A stretch of DNA of 64,000 nucleotides from Pelobacter seleniigenes DSM 18267 (GTDB lineage Bacteria > Desulfobacterota > Desulfuromonadia > Desulfuromonadales > Geopsychrobacteraceae). A program made the translations under genes and the position numbers. This document shows, piece after piece, positions 58,530 through 64,000 of the stretch (position 1 is its first letter; every line of letters starts with the position of its first letter). The notes below the pieces were generated by a model. It was not told where the DNA came from. It made no database searches and saw nothing but the letters and a program-made list of their open reading frames with translations. The stretch is from positions 2,492,501-2,556,500 of the forward strand of contig NZ_JOMG01000002.1 of the NCBI RefSeq assembly GCF_000711225.1, in the 5' to 3' direction.

Positions 58530-61500
58530 CTAGGGGATGATCTGCTCTGAACGCGAAGCCGGCTCGCGGCTTTGTCCTGCTTCCCGGTCGGACCGTTGCC
58601 AACGGTTTTTGACCGCAGTCTGAACTTTATCAAGATAGTAGTAGATAATCGGCGTGATATAGAGGGTCAGCAACTGGGAAACCAGCAAGCCACCGACCAC
58701 CGCCAGCCCGAGGGGGCGACGGGCATCGACACCAGCACCGATGCCGATAGCAATCGGCAGGGTTCCTGCCAGGGCCGCCATGGTCGTCATCATAATCGGC
58801 CTGAAACGGATCAGGCAGCCTTGGTAAATGGCTTCCAGGGGGGGGAGGCCGTCTTTGCGTTGGGCTTCCAGGGCAAAGTCGATCATCATGATGGCATTTT
58901 TTTTGACAATCCCGACCAGCATGATAATACCGACAAAGGCATAGAGATTCAGATCCTTATGAAAGGCCATCAGGGTCAACAGGGCGCCGAACCCGGCCGC
59001 TGGAAGACCGGAAAGGATGGTCAGCGGGTGGATGTAACTTTCGTAAAGAATCCCCAGCACAATGTAAATCACCAGGATGGCCAGCACCAGCAACAGGGCC
59101 AGTCCCTTGGTCGATGCCTGGTAAACCTGGGCCGCACCTTGGAAGCCGGTACTGATGGAGGCGGGCAGGGTGGCGGCTTCCCGTTCAACGGCGGCGACCG
59201 CGTTGCCCAGCGGGACGCCCGGCTGCAGGTTGAAGGAAAAGGTCACCGCGGTGATCTGCCCCAAATGATTGACCGATAAGGGGCCCAGCCCCTTGTTGAT
59301 TTTAACCAGTGCGGTCAGGGGGACAAGCTCGCCGCCTCTCGCCCTGATATAGAGCAGTTCCAGGGCCGTTGGGTCGGTCTGATAGCGAGGTTCCAACTCC
59401 ATGATGACCTGATACTGGTCGTTGGGGGTGTAGATGGTCGAGACCTCGCGCGAACCGAATGCTGAATAGAGCGTGCTCTCAATCTGTTCGGCGGTGATGC
59501 CGAGCACCGCGGCGCGGTCGCGATCGATGGTCAGATTCAGCTGCGGATTCTTGATTTCAAGGTCGGAGGCAACATCCTGCAACTGCGGCAGGCCGCGCAG
59601 CTGTTCCTCGAAGGTCGAGGCGCGTGCGTAGAGCTCGGCGCTGTCGGGACTCTGCAGGACGAACTGGAACTGAGCCTTGGAACTTTTGGTCTCCAAACGG
59701 ATCGGCGGCGGATTCTGCAGGTAAATTCTGATCCCGGGAATCCCCGCCAGTTGCGGCCGCAGCCGCTGGATGATCTGATCGGCGCTGGCCTGCCGTTCGG
59801 AGCGGGGCTTGAGTCTGATAAACATGAAGCCGCTGTTGGAACCGACCCGTGATCCGGCAGCGCCGACCGAGGACATGAAGGCTTCCACATCCGGGTCCCG
59901 GATCAGGATCTGCGCCAGTTGGGTTTGGTTGCGTTTCATCTCATCAAAGGAGACCCCCTGGGCTCCTTCAGTGATGCCACGCAGTGCGCCGACATCGTCG
60001 GGCGGAAAAAGCCCGGTCGGTATCCGCGTGAACAGCCAGAGAGTCAGCAGGGTCAGGGCCAAAGTCAAAACCAGTGCGGAGCGGCGAAAGCGCAGGACCC
60101 GGCGGAGGCTTTTTTCATACAGCCGCAACCAGCCGTCAAAGAACCGTTCCATGAAATTATACAGCCGCCCATGCCGTTTTTCGCTATAGGGCCTCAGGAA
60201 CCGGCTGCTGAGCATTGGGGTCAGGGTCAGGGAGACAAAGCCGGAAATCAAAATGGCCACCGAAATGGTCACCGCGAATTCATGCAGAACCCGCCCCAGC
60301 ATGCCGGCCATGAACAGGACCGGAATAAAGACCGCCACCAGGGAGATGGTCATGGACAGGATAGTAAAGCCAATCTCCCGGGCACCGTGAAAGGATGCCT
60401 CCCGGGGCGTCTCCCCCTGCTCCATGTGGCGGACAATATTTTCCAGCATGACAATGGCGTCATCGACAACGAAGCCGACGGACAGGGTCAGCGCCATGAG
60501 GGTAATGTTGTTGATGGAAAAACCGAGCAAATACATGGCCGCAAAGGTGCCGACAATGGAGAGCGGCAGGGCCAGGCTCGGGATCAGGGTCGCGGGAAGA
60601 TTGCGCAGAAACAGGAAAATCACCATGATGACCAGGCCGATGGTCAGCAACAGGGTGAACTTGACTTCGGCAACCGACTCGCGGATCGAGCCGGAGCGAT
60701 CGTACATCAGGTTAAGACTGACTCCGCCTGGCAGCTGCCGGTGCAGCTCGGGGAGCAGTTGTTTGATGTTGTCGACCACCTGGATGGTGTTTGTGCCGGG
60801 CTGCCGCTGGATGGCCAGAATGATGGCCCGATCGGTTTTTTCTTTGGTGTAGAACCAGGCCGCGACCTTGTTGTTCTCGACGCTGTCCGTGACCGTAGCG
60901 ACGTCACGCAGGCGCACCGGGGCCTGCTCACGATAGGCGATCACCACATCCTGGAAGGCTTTGGCGTTGTAAAGCTGGCCGCTGACCTGGATGGTAAAGG
61001 CCTGGTTTTTACCTTCCAGCCCCCCGGTGGGCAGGTTGACGTTCCAGGCGCCAAGGGACTGTTCCACTTCATCCAGGCCGATTTTCAGGTTGGCCAGTTT
61101 GCGTGGATCCAGGCCGATGCGCACCGCATATTTCTGGGAACCGTAGACATTCACCTGGGCCACCCCGTTGACCATTGAAATCCGTGGGGCAATGATCGTA
61201 TCGGCGAAATCGTTGACTTCGGACAGGGGCAGGGATGCCGAACTCAGGGCCAGGTAGAGAATCGATGAATCGGCCGGGTTGACTTTGCGGATCGATGGCG
61301 GGTTGGGCATGTCGCGCGGTAATCTACGCGCCGCTTGGGAAATCGCCGTCTGTACATCCTGGGCTGCAGCGTCGATATCGCGCTCCAGGGAAAACTGGAT
61401 GGTGATGATGGTCGAGCCTTCCCCGTTGGTGGAACTGAGGGAATCGATGCCGGCGATGGTCGACAGCTGTCGCTCCAGCGGGGTGGCGACGGCGCTGGCC

Positions 61501-61676
61501 ATGGTCTCCGGGCTGGCTCCTGGCAGGTTGGCCCGAACCTGGATGGTCGGAAAATCGATGTTCGGCAGGTCATTGACCGCTAGCAGCTGGTAGGCAAATG
61601 CGCCAAAAATCATGATCGCCAGCATGACCAGGCTGGTCATGACCGGGCGGCGGATGAACAGGGCTGAGATGTTCAC
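58530..61676 (-). CDS. RND-family efflux pump (AcrB/MdtB-like)
   Basis: Inner-membrane proton-driven drug pump of 1048 residues, the usual length. The N terminus ALFIRRPVMTSLVMLAIMIFG and LPNIDFPTIQVRANLPGASPE are typical, as are GFVVDDAIVMLENI, with the proton-relay aspartates in helix 4, and ITLMALTLSVG. LETIGLAV-type and C-terminal helices such as GIVKKNAIMMIDFALEA complete it. It resembles MdtB/MdtC or MexF; the substrate cannot be assigned. It overlaps the stop of the membrane fusion protein gene by four bases. Confidence 0.93.
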   Translation of the reverse strand: MNISALFIRRPVMTSLVMLAIMIFGAFAYQLLAVNDLPNIDFPTIQVRANLPGASPETMASAVATPLERQLSTIAGIDSLSSTNGEGSTIITIQFSLERDIDAAAQDVQTAISQAARRLPRDMPNPPSIRKVNPADSSILYLALSSASLPLSEVNDFADTIIAPRISMVNGVAQVNVYGSQKYAVRIGLDPRKLANLKIGLDEVEQSLGAWNVNLPTGGLEGKNQAFTIQVSGQLYNAKAFQDVVIAYREQAPVRLRDVATVTDSVENNKVAAWFYTKEKTDRAIILAIQRQPGTNTIQVVDNIKQLLPELHRQLPGGVSLNLMYDRSGSIRESVAEVKFTLLLTIGLVIMVIFLFLRNLPATLIPSLALPLSIVGTFAAMYLLGFSINNITLMALTLSVGFVVDDAIVMLENIVRHMEQGETPREASFHGAREIGFTILSMTISLVAVFIPVLFMAGMLGRVLHEFAVTISVAILISGFVSLTLTPMLSSRFLRPYSEKRHGRLYNFMERFFDGWLRLYEKSLRRVLRFRRSALVLTLALTLLTLWLFTRIPTGLFPPDDVGALRGITEGAQGVSFDEMKRNQTQLAQILIRDPDVEAFMSSVGAAGSRVGSNSGFMFIRLKPRSERQASADQIIQRLRPQLAGIPGIRIYLQNPPPIRLETKSSKAQFQFVLQSPDSAELYARASTFEEQLRGLPQLQDVASDLEIKNPQLNLTIDRDRAAVLGITAEQIESTLYSAFGSREVSTIYTPNDQYQVIMELEPRYQTDPTALELLYIRARGGELVPLTALVKINKGLGPLSVNHLGQITAVTFSFNLQPGVPLGNAVAAVEREAATLPASISTGFQGAAQVYQASTKGLALLLVLAILVIYIVLGILYESYIHPLTILSGLPAAGFGALLTLMAFHKDLNLYAFVGIIMLVGIVKKNAIMMIDFALEAQRKDGLPPLEAIYQGCLIRFRPIMMTTMAALAGTLPIAIGIGAGVDARRPLGLAVVGGLLVSQLLTLYITPIIYYYLDKVQTAVKNRWQRSDREAGQSREPASRSEQIIP

Positions 61677-62890
61677 TGCGCAGCCCCGGTGGAATCGCCG
61701 CCGCTCGCCACCGGCTTGACGGTGGCGCCTTCCTGCAGGCGTAACTGGCCATCGGTGACGACCGTTTCACCAGTTGTCAGCCCCTGGTCGATAACCGTCA
61801 GGGTGCTGGTATTAAAGGCAACCTTGACCGGGCGTAATTTCACCCGCTGATCTGCGCCGACAACATAGACATAATCGCCGTCCAGGCCGGTCTGCACGGC
61901 CTCAGTCGGGACGACAACAGCATCTTTGCGGATCGCCAGTTGCACGCGCACCGGCACGAACTGTCCCGGCCACAGAGCGGCATCGGTATTCTCAAAGTTG
62001 GCTTTCAGCCGGATGGTGCCGGTGGTCTGATTGACCATATTATCGATAAAGGAGATTCGGCCGGTCCGGGTCTGCTCTTTTGCTGCGACGTCGCTGAGGC
62101 TGACTTGCACTTGGGTCGAAGGCAGATGGCTTCTGAGTTGGGCGAGATTCTGTTCCGGCAGGGTAAAGCTGACCTTGATCGGTGAAACCTGATTGATGGT
62201 GACCAGCGGCCGGTCCGCGGCAGCCCTGACCAGGTTGCCCCGGTCCACCAGGAGGGCTCCGGTGAAACCTGAAATGGGCGCCCGGATAACACAGTTGTCA
62301 AGGTCGAGCTGGGCGTTGGCCAAGGCGGCCTCATCAGCCTCCAGCACTGCTGCCAGCGTGGCGACGCTGGTTTGCGCTTCATCTGCCTGCTCGGCCGAGA
62401 CATAGCCGTTGGCTGCGGCTGCAGAATAGCGGGCTGCTTGCTTGCGGGCGTTGTCCAGCGCAGCCTGGTCTTTGACCAGATCGGCCCGGGCCTGGGCGAC
62501 CTTGGCGGCAAACGGGCGGGGGTCGATCTTGAACAGGATGGCGCCGCTGTTGACCTGATCACCTTCTTTGAAGCCGACTTTTTCAAGAACGCCATCGACC
62601 TGGGATTTGATGGCGACCGAGGCAAAGGGCTCCACCGAGCCGATGGTTTTGAGTTCGATGGGGACATCGTCCAGGCGGACCTGGGCCATGCTGACCGGGA
62701 CCGGTTTGGCGGTATTTTTGCCCCCCTTGTTATCGGTTGCACCGAGATCGGAACAGGCGGCCAGCAGGGTCAGGCAGAGCAGCAACGCCACCCCTTTAAA
62801 AAGTTGGCAAAACATGGAGAAGCAGGATCTGGAACAACCGGATGTGGCAAAGGTCTGGTTCATGGCAAAGTCTTTTCCGCTGGTTGTCAT
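61673..62890 (-). CDS. RND membrane fusion protein (HlyD/AcrA family)
   Basis: Periplasmic adaptor lipoprotein of 405 residues. An N-terminal hydrophobic segment ends in a lipobox LAAC (near residue 46). Then come the barrel-sandwich half FASVAIKSQVDGVLEKVGF, the alpha-hairpin (about 110-190) and the rest of the hybrid domain CVIRAPISGFTGALLV. It links the RND pump to the outer membrane channel. The ATG at 62890 overlaps the TolC-like stop by four bases; a frame from 62935 adds 15 residues. The start at 62863 (MNQTF) is also possible and would give a more normal signal length. Confidence 0.9.
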   Translation of the reverse strand: MTTSGKDFAMNQTFATSGCSRSCFSMFCQLFKGVALLLCLTLLAACSDLGATDNKGGKNTAKPVPVSMAQVRLDDVPIELKTIGSVEPFASVAIKSQVDGVLEKVGFKEGDQVNSGAILFKIDPRPFAAKVAQARADLVKDQAALDNARKQAARYSAAAANGYVSAEQADEAQTSVATLAAVLEADEAALANAQLDLDNCVIRAPISGFTGALLVDRGNLVRAAADRPLVTINQVSPIKVSFTLPEQNLAQLRSHLPSTQVQVSLSDVAAKEQTRTGRISFIDNMVNQTTGTIRLKANFENTDAALWPGQFVPVRVQLAIRKDAVVVPTEAVQTGLDGDYVYVVGADQRVKLRPVKVAFNTSTLTVIDQGLTTGETVVTDGQLRLQEGATVKPVASGGDSTGAAQ

Positions 62891-64000
62891 GGCGTTGCTG
62901 TCACTGCGGGGGCTGGTTCGGTGTCGAGGGGCCAACCGCCGCCTAAGGCTTTAAACAGGGCAACCATGTTGACGGCGGTCTGTTGTTGGCTGAGGAGCAG
63001 TTGATCCTGGAGTTGAAAAAGGGTTCGTTCGCTCAGGAGAACTTCCAGGAAATCGGTCAGACCGCTACGGTAACGGCCGCTGGCGAGTTCGACCGCGCGC
63101 TGGCTCGTAGTCACTGCGGTGACCAGGGCGGCCCGGGTCTGCGCTTCGCTGACCAGGGCAAGGATAGCGCTTTCCGTTTCATTGAGAGCGGTCAGCACCG
63201 TTTTTTTGTAGGCCGCTTGAATTTCTTCCCGCCGGCCCTGCTGCAGATCGATATTGGCCCGGACCTGGCCGCCGTTGAACAAAGACCAGCGAACTGCCGG
63301 CCCGGTGCTCCAGTAACGGCTGCCGGTGCTGAGCAGGTTGTCCAGGTGGTTGCTCTGCAGGCCGATCAGCGCAGTCAGGGAAAAATGGGGAAACAGCTCT
63401 GCGGTGGCCACGCCGACGGCCGCGGTGGCGGCCGCCAGTTCGCGTTCCGCCTGGCGGATGTCGGGGCGGCGGCGCAGCAGCTCAGACGGCAGGGTCTGCG
63501 GCAGCAATAGAGGTAGCTGCGGCAGGGGCTGGCTGGCCGTCAGCTCGCTGGTTAAGCCTTGCGGTGGCAGACCCAGCAACAGGGCGAGACGCTGGATGGT
63601 CTGACCGATGGTATTCTGCAATGACGGTAATTGCGCCTTGCTCAGGTTCAATTGGGTTTCCGCCTGGGTAACTTCCAGGCGATTGCCCAGGCCGCTGGCG
63701 AAACGTCCCTGTGCCAATTCCAGAGTCTGTTGCAGAATATCGATATTTTTCAGGCTGGTTGCCAGGCGTTCCTGACTGCCGCGCAAGGTCAGGTAATTGC
63801 GGGCGACTTCAGCCTCCAGGGAGATCCGAATGGCGCTGCCGTTTTCCAAGGCGGCGCCGAAGCGTGCCTCCGCTTCTTCCCGGGCCCGTCTGATCCCGCC
63901 GAAAACATCCACTTCCCAGGTTGCATCAAAGTTGACCTGAAACAAATCCTGGGTTGAGCCGCTGGAGCTGCTGGGGACGTTTGCGCTTTTTCTGCTTGAG
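62887..64000 (-). CDS. outer membrane efflux channel, TolC/NodT family (5' partial)
   Basis: Open from the window edge to the stop at 62887 (about 370 codons visible, no stop upstream). FDATWEVDVFGGIRRAREEAEAR is the NodT-type helix, LRRRPDIRQAERELAAATAAVG the second repeat's signature, and FLEVLLSERTLFQLQDQLL is near the end. Full members are about 470-500 residues, so roughly 100 N-terminal residues, with any lipoprotein signal, lie outside. It is first of the three visible efflux genes, order OMP-MFP-RND. Confidence 0.92.
   Translation of the reverse strand, partial: SSRKSANVPSSSSGSTQDLFQVNFDATWEVDVFGGIRRAREEAEARFGAALENGSAIRISLEAEVARNYLTLRGSQERLATSLKNIDILQQTLELAQGRFASGLGNRLEVTQAETQLNLSKAQLPSLQNTIGQTIQRLALLLGLPPQGLTSELTASQPLPQLPLLLPQTLPSELLRRRPDIRQAERELAAATAAVGVATAELFPHFSLTALIGLQSNHLDNLLSTGSRYWSTGPAVRWSLFNGGQVRANIDLQQGRREEIQAAYKKTVLTALNETESAILALVSEAQTRAALVTAVTTSQRAVELASGRYRSGLTDFLEVLLSERTLFQLQDQLLLSQQQTAVNMVALFKALGGGWPLDTEPAPAVTATP

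Noticed and set aside
59919-61178. 419-codon plus-strand frame opposite the RND pump gene
   Set aside because: Gln/Gly/His-rich shadow of the pump gene, without any recognisable domain.
1-64000. tRNA, rRNA, CRISPR and insertion-sequence features
   Set aside because: No candidate with the needed sequence hallmarks was noticed in reading either strand; a tool-based scan would be needed to exclude short tRNAs fully.

Overview
The window looks like a chromosomal segment of a GC-rich anaerobic delta-type proteobacterium, most likely from the Desulfuromonadales (Geobacter/Desulfuromonas/Pelobacter relatives). This is inferred from gene content, not measured: nuoMN, a ccsA-hemACDB heme cluster, DUF4405 and RDD proteins, many two-component, HDOD and GGDEF proteins, a fused LutAB-type lactate oxidase with LutC, a TRAP transporter, and sigma-54 regulation. 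I saw no rRNA, tRNA, CRISPR array, insertion sequence or prophage.

Layout. 1-2.6 kb: end of the nuo operon (nuoM partial, nuoN). 2.7-8.2 kb: CoA-binding protein, threonine aldolase, HDOD protein, BioD/DRTGG ATPase, TPR protein, YbaK-like deacylase. 8.4-11.8 kb: a signalling cluster (PAS kinase, receiver-PATAN protein, roadblock protein) and a small nitroreductase. 11.9-18.1 kb: FKBP, DNA polymerase IV, a PEP-CTERM protein with a strong sigma-54 promoter, a DUF4405 membrane protein, MaoC-like, Bcp and MazG-like genes, and a diguanylate cyclase. 18.2-24.9 kb, minus strand: a FadR-type GntR regulator, a NarL-type two-component pair, a thiolase-like protein lacking both catalytic cysteines, and an OmpR-type response regulator with an apparently truncated kinase. 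25.2-33.4 kb: prmA-rsmE-RDD protein, an MBL-fold hydrolase, dapF-HAD-nfo-dtd, trxA and a SIS-domain protein. 33.5-39.9 kb: ccsA-hemA-hemC-hemD-hemB and an M16 peptidase. 39.9-40.95 kb: about 1 kb with no convincing gene, probably decayed. 40.95-45.2 kb: two overlapping signalling genes (HDOD-histidine kinase and REC-PAS-GGDEF-EAL).

45.4-58.5 kb is a carbon-acquisition island. It carries a TRAP transporter (dctPQM), a sigma-54 activator, and an operon for ketone-body and short-chain-fatty-acid use (thiolase, AtoE permease, fused 3-oxoacid CoA-transferase, 3-hydroxybutyrate dehydrogenase). The operon is led by a good sigma-54 promoter with two inverted-repeat upstream sites. Divergent from it is lutC-lutAB. 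58.5-64 kb is an RND efflux operon (TolC-like, membrane fusion protein, RND pump) cut by the window edge.

The most interesting regulatory picture is a set of GGT-NN-GACC palindromes, the operator type of FadR/PdhR/LldR regulators. They lie immediately after the -10 boxes of the lut and dctP promoters, just upstream of the window's own FadR-type gene, and once more after the lut terminator. This suggests that the GntR protein at 18.2-18.9 kb controls lactate oxidation and TRAP uptake 30-37 kb away and also regulates itself. The second regulatory picture is sigma-54 control of the ketone-body operon, probably by the adjacent activator.
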